A stretch of DNA of 64,000 nt from SAR202-VII-2 sp965263165 (GTDB taxonomy: Bacteria > Chloroflexota > Dehalococcoidia > Lucifugimonadales > SAR202-VII-2), in the NCBI GenBank assembly GCA_965263165.1, contig OZ253584.1, positions 1,922,001-1,986,000 on the forward strand. The letters are read 5' to 3'. The position numbers and the translations under genes are program-made. The notes under the pieces are model-generated. The model had not been told where the DNA came from, ran no database searches, and saw only the letters and a program-made list of their open reading frames with translations. Below, in pieces: positions 33,112 to 41,828 of the stretch; the first letter of the stretch is position 1, and every line of letters starts with the position of its first letter.

Positions 33112-34218
33112 TCAAACCTGTTTCCTCTTTGCGTCCTGGGTCATCCCGTACTTAATAGGCTTCTTCCCCGGATTTGTGATCTTCACCCCGACCCTCTCAA
33201 GGACTGGCCAGATGTTGTTCTTAAACTCCGTGCCAAACGCAGGTCCGCCAGCGTTGGCTAGGGGATGATCAGGCCAATGCTCCTTGATGATAGGTTGGCA
33301 ATCCGTGCTCTTGAATGGCCCTTCTGGAATGCCTTCTAGGATTGCTTGCGCCATTGCAGGCCAAGTGTCTCCCACAGATTCTAGTGGGTCATGGCTGGTT
33401 GTCTCATCCCGCCGCTTCAGCCCAACCCATACGTCTGTTGGAACTCCGTCGACCCGTGCGCGCCGCGGGGGTGGGATGCCAAATAGCTTGCGCATCGTTC
33501 GGGTAAGGCGATTCTGCGTAATGCCAAAGACGAGCTTCCCATCGTTGGAACCGGCGCTCACCACCGCTTCTCTCCAGATAGAAGTCGTGGTGACACGGTC
33601 GTTCTCTTGCTTTGTTGCCTCGAACCGACTAGTCAGCCAGTCGTCAAGCTCGGGACTCGTGCTCGTGGCACGGTCGGGCTTGACGACATGTAGCTTGTCA
33701 AGTGGAAAGAACTGTTTGACCGTGGCTGATAACGCACCCTCTCGGTTGGTTACAACCCAGAGAAATGGCACCTGGTCATCGGCCAAGGGGATATCGGGGT
33801 CGTCGCGAATGGCAACATACAGGGAAACAAAATCACTGTCGTCGCTGAACACTACAACATGCGTGATCCTATTGAGAATCAGGTCAGCCATCGCGTTGGT
33901 GGCGATAGCCATGTCCGCCGAATTCTTGGACGACATGCTGAAATGCTGAATGCCAGTAACTACGATTCTCAGGTAGCTGAACCTGCTTTCAGACCACATC
34001 CTCCATAATTCAACCTGATCTGCCCGCACGTAAAGAGACAGACGCGATGGCGCTGGCACAGTGGCTGGCCAATTCTCAATCAAGTCTTGAATCATTGGTT
34101 GGCCGTCGGCGAGCAGATTCTCTACGTCGACGTACAGTCCAGAGCTCCGACCCAGTCCGCCTTGATACCGGCCCGAATCGTCCCAAGGCTCATCGGCTAT
34201 GTTCGCCCTCCTTCTCAT
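33112..34218 (-). CDS. NYN (PIN-like ribonuclease) domain protein with C-terminal winged-helix-like regions
   Basis: 368 residues. The ATG at 34218 overlaps the TAA of the FMN reductase gene (TAATG), implying coupled translation. The N-terminal NYN domain shows GLYVDVENLLAD (catalytic Asp, Asn), NSADMAIATNAMADLIL and HVVVFSDDSDFVSLY, the acidic set of LabA/NYN nucleases. The middle (SIWREAVVSAGSNDGKLVFGITQNRLTRTMRKLFG) and the end (TWPAMAQAILEGIPEGPFKSTDCQPIIKEHWP) look like helix-turn-helix or LOTUS-type modules that could bind RNA or protein. Its base composition is lower in GC than neighbouring genes, suggesting acquisition. NYN proteins cut structured RNA and occur in defence or RNA-turnover contexts; which applies here is unknown. 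Confidence 0.8.
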   Translation of the reverse strand: MRRRANIADEPWDDSGRYQGGLGRSSGLYVDVENLLADGQPMIQDLIENWPATVPAPSRLSLYVRADQVELWRMWSESRFSYLRIVVTGIQHFSMSSKNSADMAIATNAMADLILNRITHVVVFSDDSDFVSLYVAIRDDPDIPLADDQVPFLWVVTNREGALSATVKQFFPLDKLHVVKPDRATSTSPELDDWLTSRFEATKQENDRVTTTSIWREAVVSAGSNDGKLVFGITQNRLTRTMRKLFGIPPPRRARVDGVPTDVWVGLKRRDETTSHDPLESVGDTWPAMAQAILEGIPEGPFKSTDCQPIIKEHWPDHPLANAGGPAFGTEFKNNIWPVLERVGVKITNPGKKPIKYGMTQDAKRKQV

Positions 34219-34775
34219 TACTTCCCCCGCGCCGCCGCCTGCACCACGGCCTTCCCCAGGTCGCGCAACTGCTGGTCTATCTCCGGGTCCAGTGGCCGCC
34301 CTTCTGTGTCGAAGGCTTGTGCAGTCTTGGGCACTACGACGAATGGTGGGACTGAGAAGGCTTTGAGACTCCGGGCGCAGGCCTCCATCGTCAGAATGCC
34401 TTGGACGGCGTTTGTGCCCGCGCCCGTTGCAATGTGCCCCACCACCTTGCCGGCGAGCATTGGAGGATCGTAGCTGCCCATCTCGTGGATATGGTCCAGG
34501 GCGTTCTTGAATGCTCCGCTGAAGCTGCCCTCGTAGACCGGGCTGCTCCACAGCATCCCATTGGCCTGATAGACTGCGTCCACAAGGCCCCGGGTCTCTT
34601 CAATCACGCCGCCCCGGGGGAGGTACATCGGCAGGTCCAACTCCCTAAGGGAAAACAACGAGACCTCCGCCCCCGCCTCTTCCGCCCCTTCCAGGGCGAT
34701 CCTCAACGCGGCAAGGCTGGTCGAGAAAGGGGCCAGCGATCCCCCTAGGCCAACGATTTTGATGCTGTCCGGCAT
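34218..34775 (-). CDS. NADPH-dependent FMN reductase-like flavoprotein
   Basis: 185 residues. The flavodoxin-like fold of the SsuE/ChrR family is seen from VGLGGSLAPFSTSLAAL (FMN phosphate loop), through LPMYLPRGG, ANGMLWSSPVYEGSFSGAFKNALDHI (the SPxYxxs.pg..KNaiDw signature) and GKVVGHIATGAG. Such enzymes reduce FMN, quinones or chromate with NAD(P)H. The stop overlaps the start of the NYN protein gene. GGGGAGGGACC lies before the ATG. Confidence 0.88.
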   Translation of the reverse strand: MPDSIKIVGLGGSLAPFSTSLAALRIALEGAEEAGAEVSLFSLRELDLPMYLPRGGVIEETRGLVDAVYQANGMLWSSPVYEGSFSGAFKNALDHIHEMGSYDPPMLAGKVVGHIATGAGTNAVQGILTMEACARSLKAFSVPPFVVVPKTAQAFDTEGRPLDPEIDQQLRDLGKAVVQAAARGK

Positions 34776-34976
34776 GGTCCCTCCCCGCTCAATCTTGCCG
34801 TCATCTTAGCAAAAGGCAACGCTCACAATACAAGTGCGGGCCGGCTTCTCAGCGAGCGCTTGCCCGAAGCTGGGTCAGCGCCGCTTCTTGTACCAGGGCG
34901 AGCCCAGGGATAAGGTAGACCCGCCCGGCCCGCGGGCGCCTGCAACCAACCTTCGCCAGGGATGACGACGTAGCGA

Positions 34977-36251
34977 GTGGATAGCAAACGGAGACGGCCA
35001 AGGCTCTTCTACGGATGGGTCATCGTCGGCGTCATCATGCTCGTCGGCTTCACCCAGACCGCCGGGACGTTCAACGTTCTCGGCGTCTTTATGAGCCCCA
35101 TCACCGGCGAGTTCAACTGGAACCGCAGCACCTTCGCAGGCGCCATCGGCATCGGCTCGCTTCTCGGCGGCGTCATCTCCCCCCTGATAGGCCCTCTCGT
35201 CGACCGCTACGGCCCCCGCTGGGCGCTGGTCATAGCCTTTGCCATCATGGGCCTGACCTTTGGGCTCATGGCCTGGATGACCTCCCTCTGGCACTTCTAC
35301 ACTCTGCAGGTCATAGGGCGAATGCTCAACATCGGCGTCGTGGCCGTCGCCACCAGCGTCATCATCCCCAAATGGTTCATCGAGCGGCGCGGACGGGCGG
35401 TGTCAACGGGCATGATTGGCGTCTGGCTGGGCTCCACCTTCACTCCGCTGTACGTGCAGGCCCTGGTCGGTCACTGGAATTGGCGGGTGGCTGCCGCGGT
35501 GGTGGGCGTAACCCTGTGGGTTGTTTCCATGACGCCCGCGGCGCTCTTCCTGCGGCGGCAACCCGAAGACATGGGCTTGCTTCCCGACGGCCGCTCCCCA
35601 GAGGACGAGGCCGACGCATCCCCCGGCGCCCGGGCCTCACCCAGGCCGGAAGAAGCCTCGATAACTCTCAACGAGGCCCGCCGCCTGCCGGCGTTTTACC
35701 TCCTGACTCTGGCCATGTCGATGGGGTGGTTCGTGCGGACGGGGGTCACACTGCACCTCATCTCCTTCCTCATAGACCGGGGCCTCTCGGCGAGCGCAGC
35801 GGCATCGGTGATGTCCCTCAACGCAGCCAGTGGGATCGTCGGAACGATCATCTTCGGGCAGCTTGCGGACAGAATGAGCGTGCGGAAGCTCATGGCCGCC
35901 AATTTCGTCGGCCTCGCCGTCATCGTCTTTTGGATGAACAACGTCGACGCCATCCCCATGGCCTTGGGATGGGCGGTCATCTGGGGTATGACCCAGGGAG
36001 GCTTCACCTCCATGCAGCAGATCATCTTCGCCAACTACTTCGGCCGGAGATACCTGGGGGCCATCCAGGGGACGTCCCGCGCCATACAGACGATAGCTCA
36101 GGCGGCGGGCCCGATGGCCGCCGCCATCGTCTTCGACACCACGGGAGGTTATCTAGGCATCATCGCCGCCTTCAGCGTTGCGATGCTCATTTCCGCCCTG
36201 TCCGTGTTCCTGTCGAAAAAGCCCCAGCCGCCCCAGCCCGTTGCAGTCTAG
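34977..36251 (+). CDS. MFS transporter, monocarboxylate/oxalate-formate antiporter type
   Basis: 424 residues from GTG 34977. Twelve hydrophobic segments; the beginning (RRPRLFYGWVIVGVIMLVGFTQTAGTFNVLGVF) and the loop LVDRYGPRWAL are typical of the oxalate:formate/monocarboxylate branch. A central cytoplasmic loop (EDMGLLPDGRSPEDEADASP, then PGARASPRPEEASITLNEARR) separates the two six-helix halves. LADRMSVRKLM is the second-half A-motif. It likely carries a carboxylate across the inner membrane. No metabolic partner is adjacent. Confidence 0.88.
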   Translation: MDSKRRRPRLFYGWVIVGVIMLVGFTQTAGTFNVLGVFMSPITGEFNWNRSTFAGAIGIGSLLGGVISPLIGPLVDRYGPRWALVIAFAIMGLTFGLMAWMTSLWHFYTLQVIGRMLNIGVVAVATSVIIPKWFIERRGRAVSTGMIGVWLGSTFTPLYVQALVGHWNWRVAAAVVGVTLWVVSMTPAALFLRRQPEDMGLLPDGRSPEDEADASPGARASPRPEEASITLNEARRLPAFYLLTLAMSMGWFVRTGVTLHLISFLIDRGLSASAAASVMSLNAASGIVGTIIFGQLADRMSVRKLMAANFVGLAVIVFWMNNVDAIPMALGWAVIWGMTQGGFTSMQQIIFANYFGRRYLGAIQGTSRAIQTIAQAAGPMAAAIVFDTTGGYLGIIAAFSVAMLISALSVFLSKKPQPPQPVAV

Positions 36252-36411
36252 CCGCGCTTTCCAGGGACGTTCGTTGCAGACGCGAGGCGGGAGAGTCCTC
36301 CCGTTCCCACGCCCTCCTCTGTGTGCATAACCCCTTGTCCTCGCCCCGAACGTGCTCTAAGGTGAAATGAGGGCGTCGCAGCTCATCCGCGAGAGGAGGC
36401 TGAAGAAACCC

Positions 36412-38247
36412 ATGTCCTACCTGCCCATCGAGAACTACGGCGTGATAGGCGACATGCACACCGTGGCCCTGGTCGGCATGAACGGCTCGATTGATTGGTT
36501 CTGCTGCCCCCGCTTCGACTCGCCCAGCGTCTTTGCCTCCATCCTCGATTACGACAAGGGCGGCTATTTCAAGATCGCCGCCGCCGGCGGCGACGTCACC
36601 CAGAAGCAGATCTACTGGCCGGAGACCAACGTTCTCGTCTCACGCTTCCTCTCCCCCGGCGGCGTGGCCGAAGTCATCGATTTCATGCCCATTTCCCGCG
36701 GCGAACCCGGAGACCACAGGTCCAGTATCATTCGCCAAGTTAGCGCCGTAAGGGGGTCGATGCCCTTCCGCATGGAATGCTTTCCCGCCTTCAATTACGC
36801 CCGGTCCCCCCACGAGACCACCATCTACGAAGGCGGCGCCGTCTTCCAATCCCAGACCCTGACCCTCCGCCTGTCCAGCACCGTTCCCCTTCAGACGAAG
36901 GATTCCGGCGCCGCGTGCGACTTCACTCTGGAGGAAGGACACAGCGCCCTCTTCACTCTCGAGGAGGTGACTCCGGAATCCAGCCGCTCCGGCGAGCCCA
37001 CGCTTGAGGACGCCGAGCGCCTGTTCAAAGACACGGTCACCTATTGGGAGCGATGGATATCCCGCTGCACCTACACCGGCCGGTGGCGCGAGATGGTGCA
37101 TCGCTCCGTCTTAGTGCTGAAGCTCCTGACCTACGAGCCCACCGGCGCGATCGTGGCTGCTCCCACCAGCAGCCTGCCCGAAGCCCCGGGGGGGCCGCGC
37201 AACTGGGACTACCGCTACACCTGGGTCCGAGACGCCGCCTTCACGCTCTACGCTCTTCTGCGGGTCGGCTTCACCGAGGAGGCCGCCGCCTTCATGCGGT
37301 GGATCGAAGCTCGCTGCTGTGAGTTGAACCCGGACGGCTCCCTCCAGATCATGTACGGCATCGACGGCGCCCACCAGTTAACCGAAGAAACCCTCCACCA
37401 CATGGATGGCTACCGCGGCGCAAGGCCCGTGCGCATTGGCAATGGGGCCTACGACCAGCTCCAACTCGACATCTATGGCGAGCTGATGGACGCCGTCTAC
37501 CTTTACAACAAATACGGCTCGCCCATCTCCTACGACTTCTGGAGCCACCTGCGCCGCCTTACCAACTGGGTCTGCGACAACTGGTCCCGCCCCGACGAAG
37601 GCATCTGGGAGGTCCGAGGCGGTCCCCGCCAATTCGTCTATTCGAAGGTGATGTGCTGGGTGGCCATAGACAGGGCGCTCCGTCTTGCCGACAAGCGGTC
37701 ATTCCCCGCCGACCGCAGCCGATGGCTGGCCGTACGCGACCAGATCTTTGAAGACATCATGGAGAAAGGCTACAGCGTAGACCGCGAGGCGTTTGTCCAG
37801 TCCTACGGAAGCGATACCCTCGACGCCGCGAATCTGATCATGCCGCTCGTGTTCCTTCTCTCTCCCACCGACCCCCGCATGCTCAGCACATTGGACGCAA
37901 TCAACCGCTCGCCGGAGTACGGGGGCCTGGTCTCCAATAGCCTCGTGTACCGCTACGATGTCTCCAAGTCCCCCGATGGCCTAGAAGGCGACGACAGCAC
38001 GTTCAACACCTGCACGTTCTGGCTCGTGGAGGCCCTGACTCGGGCCGGCCGCTTCGAAAGCAGCCGCCTCGACGAGGCGCGCCTGATCTTCGAAAAGATG
38101 CTGGGTTATGGAAACCACCTGGGCCTCTACGCCGAGGAGACGGGCCACAGCGGCGAAGCCCTGGGTAATTTCCCCCAGGCGTTCACCCATCTGGCCCTGA
38201 TCAGCGCCGCCTTCAACCTGGACCGCGCCCTTGGCTCCGGACGGTAG
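36412..38247 (+). CDS. Glycoside hydrolase family 15 protein (glucoamylase/trehalase type)
   Basis: 611 residues from the ATG at 36412 (MSYLPIENYGVIGDMHTVALVGMNGSIDWFCCPRFDSPSVFA), with AGGAGG about 12 bp upstream; 15 earlier residues could be added from 36367. The N-terminal beta-sandwich is followed by the (alpha/alpha)6 barrel. WDYRYTWVRDAAFTLYAL (about 266) forms the substrate pocket; the general acid Glu is in GIWEVRGGPRQFVYSKVMCW (about 397), and the base in GEALGNFPQAFTHLAL (about 580). No signal peptide, so it probably acts inside the cell on maltodextrin, glycogen fragments or trehalose. The stop is 6 bp from the convergent DUF488 gene. Confidence 0.93.
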   Translation: MSYLPIENYGVIGDMHTVALVGMNGSIDWFCCPRFDSPSVFASILDYDKGGYFKIAAAGGDVTQKQIYWPETNVLVSRFLSPGGVAEVIDFMPISRGEPGDHRSSIIRQVSAVRGSMPFRMECFPAFNYARSPHETTIYEGGAVFQSQTLTLRLSSTVPLQTKDSGAACDFTLEEGHSALFTLEEVTPESSRSGEPTLEDAERLFKDTVTYWERWISRCTYTGRWREMVHRSVLVLKLLTYEPTGAIVAAPTSSLPEAPGGPRNWDYRYTWVRDAAFTLYALLRVGFTEEAAAFMRWIEARCCELNPDGSLQIMYGIDGAHQLTEETLHHMDGYRGARPVRIGNGAYDQLQLDIYGELMDAVYLYNKYGSPISYDFWSHLRRLTNWVCDNWSRPDEGIWEVRGGPRQFVYSKVMCWVAIDRALRLADKRSFPADRSRWLAVRDQIFEDIMEKGYSVDREAFVQSYGSDTLDAANLIMPLVFLLSPTDPRMLSTLDAINRSPEYGGLVSNSLVYRYDVSKSPDGLEGDDSTFNTCTFWLVEALTRAGRFESSRLDEARLIFEKMLGYGNHLGLYAEETGHSGEALGNFPQAFTHLALISAAFNLDRALGSGR

Positions 38248-38253
38248 CCGGGA

Positions 38254-38628
38254 CTACTTCAAATCCACCCCAACGTCCGGCCGCTCACGCGCCACCAGCT
38301 CCGCCACCAGGCGGCGGTGGCAGAACTCCCCCTCTCTCTCGTGGCAGAGGAGCGTCGCATCCACCCCGGGGGAAAGAGAAGCCAGCCACTCCGACACCTC
38401 GCCCCACCGCTCCTCCAGCAACCGCCGGTACATCTCGACGTAGTCCTCGACGGCGATGCGCCCGGAGCGGTAGCCCTTTACCATTTCCCACGTCGGAATC
38501 AGGCAGCGCGCCACGCCCCAGTCATACACCGACTTTTTGAGGCCCTTTCCCCGGCCTGCCGTCTGGGAGATGCGGAACAGCTTTCCCCGCCAGTTATGAG
38601 GCTCATACCAGCTTGCCAGGGTCAACAT
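38254..38628 (-). CDS. DUF488 family protein
   Basis: 124 residues from the ATG at 38628, with AGGAGG 6 bp before it. Typical DUF488 features: SWYEPHNWRGKLFRIS, YRRLLEERW and the C-terminal LLCHEREGEFCHRRLVAELV, in which C-H and C-H pairs surround a glutamate as in the family. DUF488 proteins are small, often stress- or DNA-associated, without an agreed biochemical role. It faces GH15 tail to tail. Confidence 0.8.
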   Translation of the reverse strand: MLTLASWYEPHNWRGKLFRISQTAGRGKGLKKSVYDWGVARCLIPTWEMVKGYRSGRIAVEDYVEMYRRLLEERWGEVSEWLASLSPGVDATLLCHEREGEFCHRRLVAELVARERPDVGVDLK

Positions 38629-38729
38629 CACGGGCCTCCTGCGGCCCGGGTGGCCGCCAGTCGCCATGCTATACTACGGCAGCCGAAGGAGCGGGGCGCC
38701 CTAGGGAGCCTCCTGTCCCTGCCTCCTAC

Positions 38730-39080
38730 TTGCAAAAGAAGAACTATTGTGCTATAGTATCGCCGCGATGGTAAAGCATCTCCAACAAGTGGGCCGGCGG
38801 CCCACACCTTCGTTGAGCAGGGGGGCCGCGAGTTGCAGGCTATAGGGCATATGGAAGGCGGGAGAGCAGATGGTCAAGCAGTGGCCTGGCGGCCCATTCC
38901 CTGTGCGACGCAGGGTCACGGCTGCGCGACGGTCTCGTCACAGCTACGCGACGGCTACGGGACACCTCGCTTCGGGGGCCGGCTGGGAAGTGGACAAAGG
39001 CGTCGCGAACCGTGCCGGAGGCGTGGCAACTGTGACGCCCGGGTGTGCCGGATTAGCTACGCCGCTGGCGACGCTCCCTC
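38730..39080 (+). ncRNA. Dispersed noncoding element, copy 4 (divergent)
   Basis: The promoter is nearly perfect: TTGCAA (38730-38735), 17 bp, TATAGT (38753-38758), with TTGTGC before the -10. It is joined directly to a REP half-site (GTCCCTGCCTCCTAC, 38715-38729). The first hairpin is GTGGGCC/GGCCCAC (38789-38795/38799-38805), about 22 bp further from the promoter than in copies 2, 3 and 5. The middle conserved blocks are not recognised, but an array with GCGACGG and GTCACGGC cores lies at 38901-38965. The expected terminal CAATCAAAG motifs are absent. Probably a rearranged or older copy. Confidence 0.4.
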
Positions 39081-39165
39081 ACTGGCAGTCACGCCTTTAC
39101 ACACAAGCGGGAGCGTTCCCAACCTCCGCAGCGGCGGGACGGATAACCGGCCCGCCGGCGTCGCA

Positions 39166-39205
39166 GTCCCTGCCCCTGTACTCGGGGGAAGGTTAGGAAG
39201 CGTCC
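39166..39205. repeat. REP-like palindrome
   Basis: GTCCCTGCCCCTGTACTCGG then GGGAAGGTTAGGAAGCGTCC. It has the same outer words (GTCCCTGCC, GGAAGCGTCC) as the copies at 10756-10795 and 62600-62640. Located 134 bp before the NfeD gene. Confidence 0.6.
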
Positions 39206-39338
39206 TATCCCCGCCGCCATCTTCCCTATCCGAAGCTCATCTCAGACGACAACTTCCGGCGCCGCTGAATGCCCGGAGCGTGTGCGCCGCCGGGAACGGC
39301 AGCGGACTGAACTCCGCCGCCAAGAGGACTGACCGGAC

Positions 39339-40688
39339 ATGAGAGCAATACGTATCGCGGTTGTGTTGGCCTCCCTGCTGGCCCTGCTCGCCGGGTTCGC
39401 CGGCATTGTGCGGGGGCAGAGCAACGACGAGGTCATCGTCGCTGAGGTGGACGCGATCATCACCGGCTTCACCCGGGACTTCTTCGCCCGCGTCTTCGAG
39501 CAGGCCGAGCAAGACGGCGCCCAGCTTGTGGTCGTCTTGCTGGACACCCCCGGGGGCGAGCTCGGCGCCACCAGAGAGATCGTGGAGCTGCTGCTGGAAT
39601 CGAACGTGCCCTCGGCGGTCTTCGTATCGCCTCGCGGGGCGCGAGCCGGCTCGGCGGGGACCTTCATCACCGCTGCCGCCAACTTCGCCGTGATGGCTCC
39701 GGGCACGAACATCGGCGCCGCCACGCCGATTTCCGGCACTGGCGAGGAGCTTCCCGAAACGCTCGCCAACAAGGTGACCAACGATGCCGCTGCACTCATC
39801 CGCTCCGTGGCCGACGAACGGGGCCGCAACGGCGACAGGTTGGAGGACACCGTGCGCCAGGCGGCTTCCTTTTCCGCAACCGAGGCGGTCGAGTTTGGCG
39901 TCGTGGACTTCATCGCCGAGGACCTGAACGACCTGCTCCGGCAACTCGATGGCCGGACGGCGCTCACTCCAGCGGGAGAGATGGTGCTCTCAACGGCGGA
40001 CGCCGAGGTGCGCCGGGTGAATATGAACGTTCTGGAGCTCCTGCTCAACCTGCTCGCAAATCCCAACATCGCCTTCCTTCTGCTGTCCCTGGGCGGGCTT
40101 GGCCTCACCGTCGAACTCCTCAGCCCCGGCTTGATCATCCCCGGAGTGGCCGGAGCCATCATGCTGCTCCTAGCCTTCTTGGCCCTGGGCAGCCTGCCCG
40201 TCAACTGGGCCGGCGCCGCATTCATACTGCTGGCCTTTGCCTTGTTCCTGCTGGAGGTCGCCGTCTCCGGCTTCGGGGCTCTGGGCGTTGGGGCCGCCAT
40301 CAGTTTCATTATGGGATCCCTCCTCCTGTTCGCCCATTTCGGCCCCGCGCCGCCAACGGCTCCGTCCCTCAAAGTCAACCTGATGGTGCTCATTCCCATG
40401 GCCGTTGCGCTGGGCGGCGGCGGGGCCTTGATCCTGCGCTCCATAGTGCAGTCCCGGGGTGAGCAGATCATGCCAACGTCTGATGACTTGGCGAAGCGAT
40501 TGGTCGGGAAATCCGGGCACGCCGTGGGCCGGCTCAACCCCCATGGCGTGGTGTGGGTTGATAGCGAAGAGTGGTCAGCAACGAACGAAGGTGTTAGCAT
40601 GGTGCGCGCCGGAGACCCCATAAAAGTGACGCGGATGGAGGGCCTCCGGGTCTATGTTAGGAAGGCAACCGAGGGGGAGGAGGCATAG
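39339..40688 (+). CDS. NfeD-family membrane protein with ClpP/SppA-like protease domain
   Basis: 449 residues. Signal peptide or anchor at residues 1-26; ClpP-class serine protease domain with DTPGG (69-73), the nucleophile Ser105 in GARAGSAG and the Lys145 base in LANKVTND. Four to five membrane segments lie between about 225 and 345, and a small soluble OB-fold NfeD domain follows (about 375-445: LVGKSGHAVGRLNPHGVVWV, AGDPIKVTRMEGLRVYV). This is the long NfeD type (1b). Such proteases cut stomatin-like partners, and a slipin gene follows 73 bp downstream, the conserved STOPP arrangement. The pair is thought to organise membrane microdomains. Confidence 0.92.
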   Translation: MRAIRIAVVLASLLALLAGFAGIVRGQSNDEVIVAEVDAIITGFTRDFFARVFEQAEQDGAQLVVVLLDTPGGELGATREIVELLLESNVPSAVFVSPRGARAGSAGTFITAAANFAVMAPGTNIGAATPISGTGEELPETLANKVTNDAAALIRSVADERGRNGDRLEDTVRQAASFSATEAVEFGVVDFIAEDLNDLLRQLDGRTALTPAGEMVLSTADAEVRRVNMNVLELLLNLLANPNIAFLLLSLGGLGLTVELLSPGLIIPGVAGAIMLLLAFLALGSLPVNWAGAAFILLAFALFLLEVAVSGFGALGVGAAISFIMGSLLLFAHFGPAPPTAPSLKVNLMVLIPMAVALGGGGALILRSIVQSRGEQIMPTSDDLAKRLVGKSGHAVGRLNPHGVVWVDSEEWSATNEGVSMVRAGDPIKVTRMEGLRVYVRKATEGEEA

Positions 40689-40761
40689 CGGCCCCTCGTA
40701 TCCGAGAGCCTGCGTCAATCGAGGACATGCTTAGATTCAGTATCTACATCAAGGAGAAACC

Positions 40762-41619
40762 GTGGCTCTCAATATCGTGAATCAGTACCAGCGTCTCATA
40801 GTGCTCCGGTGGGGGCGTTACGTCGGCACCCGTTCGCCGGGCGTCCGTTGGACATGGCCCTTCATGGAGCAGACGCGTCGCGTCGACCTCCGCGAGCAGG
40901 TCATCGACGTCCCCCGTCAGACTTCTATCACGAGGGACAACGCCCCCATTGACATCGACTTCCTGTTGTACTTCAGGGTGATCGAGGAGGAAGCCCAGAA
41001 AACCGTGCTCGAGGTCCAGAACTTCACCCTCGCCGCTCTGGGAATGGCGACCACCGCCTTGCGGTCCGTCATTGGCGACCTCACCCTGGACGACGTGCTG
41101 TCCAAGCGGGAGACGATCAACTCCACCCTCCGGGTCAAGCTCGACGAGATCACCGCGCGGTGGGGCGTCAAGGTCACCGCGGTGGAGATCAAGGAGATCG
41201 AACCGCCTCGAGACGTGCAGGACGCCATGAACCGGCAGCTCTCCGCCGAGCGCGTCCGGCGCGCCACAATCACCGAGTCCGAGGGTGAGCGGCAGGCCGC
41301 CATCAACAGGGCGGAAGGCGAAAAGCGGGGCGCCATTCTGCGGGCCGAGGGACTGCGGGAGTCTCAGATTCTGGAGGCAGAGGGACAACGGCAGGCCGCC
41401 ATCCTTCATGCAGAAGGCTTCGGGCTGGCCCTGGAGCGCATCAACGAAACCGCCAGCCACGCCGATACCCGCACCATGAGCCTTCAGTACTTCGAGACCC
41501 TCAAAAACATCGGCGACAGCCCGTCAACCAAGTGGATCTTCCCCATGGAGTTAAGCAATATGCTGCGGCCGTTCCTGAACCTCCCCGGTGCCGGCCAACA
41601 GGACGGAGACAACAACTAG
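40762..41619 (+). CDS. SPFH/stomatin-like protein (slipin)
   Basis: 285 residues from GTG 40762 with AAGGAG 7 bp upstream. SPFH/band-7 domain: NQYQRLIVLRWGRYVGTRSPGVRW, VDLREQVIDVPRQTSITRDN, VLSKRETINSTLRVKLDEITARWGVKVTAVEIKEIEPP. A Glu/Ala/Arg-rich coiled coil (about 155-220, repeated ITESEGERQAA/ILRAEGLRES/AEGQRQAAI) follows, then SLQYFETLKNIGDSPSTKWIFP. The usual N-terminal membrane hairpin is missing: the protein starts directly in the SPFH domain, so membrane attachment may be via lipids or the NfeD partner. Located in an operon with the NfeD protease. Confidence 0.92.
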   Translation: MALNIVNQYQRLIVLRWGRYVGTRSPGVRWTWPFMEQTRRVDLREQVIDVPRQTSITRDNAPIDIDFLLYFRVIEEEAQKTVLEVQNFTLAALGMATTALRSVIGDLTLDDVLSKRETINSTLRVKLDEITARWGVKVTAVEIKEIEPPRDVQDAMNRQLSAERVRRATITESEGERQAAINRAEGEKRGAILRAEGLRESQILEAEGQRQAAILHAEGFGLALERINETASHADTRTMSLQYFETLKNIGDSPSTKWIFPMELSNMLRPFLNLPGAGQQDGDNN

Positions 41620-41647
41620 CCGTCGCCGCATCCCGTCAAGGACCAGC

Positions 41648-41693
41648 CAGGGGAGGAGGAGTCTGCCGCATGCGGCAGACTCCTCCTCCCCTG
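41648..41693. terminator. 46-bp perfect palindrome between convergent genes
   Basis: Two exactly complementary 23-base arms without a loop (CAGGGGAGGAGGAGTCTGCC, then GCA and its complement), centred at 41670/41671. It lies 29 bp after the slipin stop and 136 bp from the convergent SDR stop, so a bidirectional terminator is plausible, although there is no T-run. The exactness of the arms is unusual for a terminator. Confidence 0.6.
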
Positions 41694-41828
41694 CTTCACG
41701 TCCATCCTCTCCATTCAGGCAACCCTTGCGGCTATGGTGAAACTCGGTCAGGCCCTCCAACTTCATAGGCCACCGGCGAGGGAGGTCGCTTGGGTGTCCA
41801 CCCGGACGGCCCAACACATGGTTCCCCG

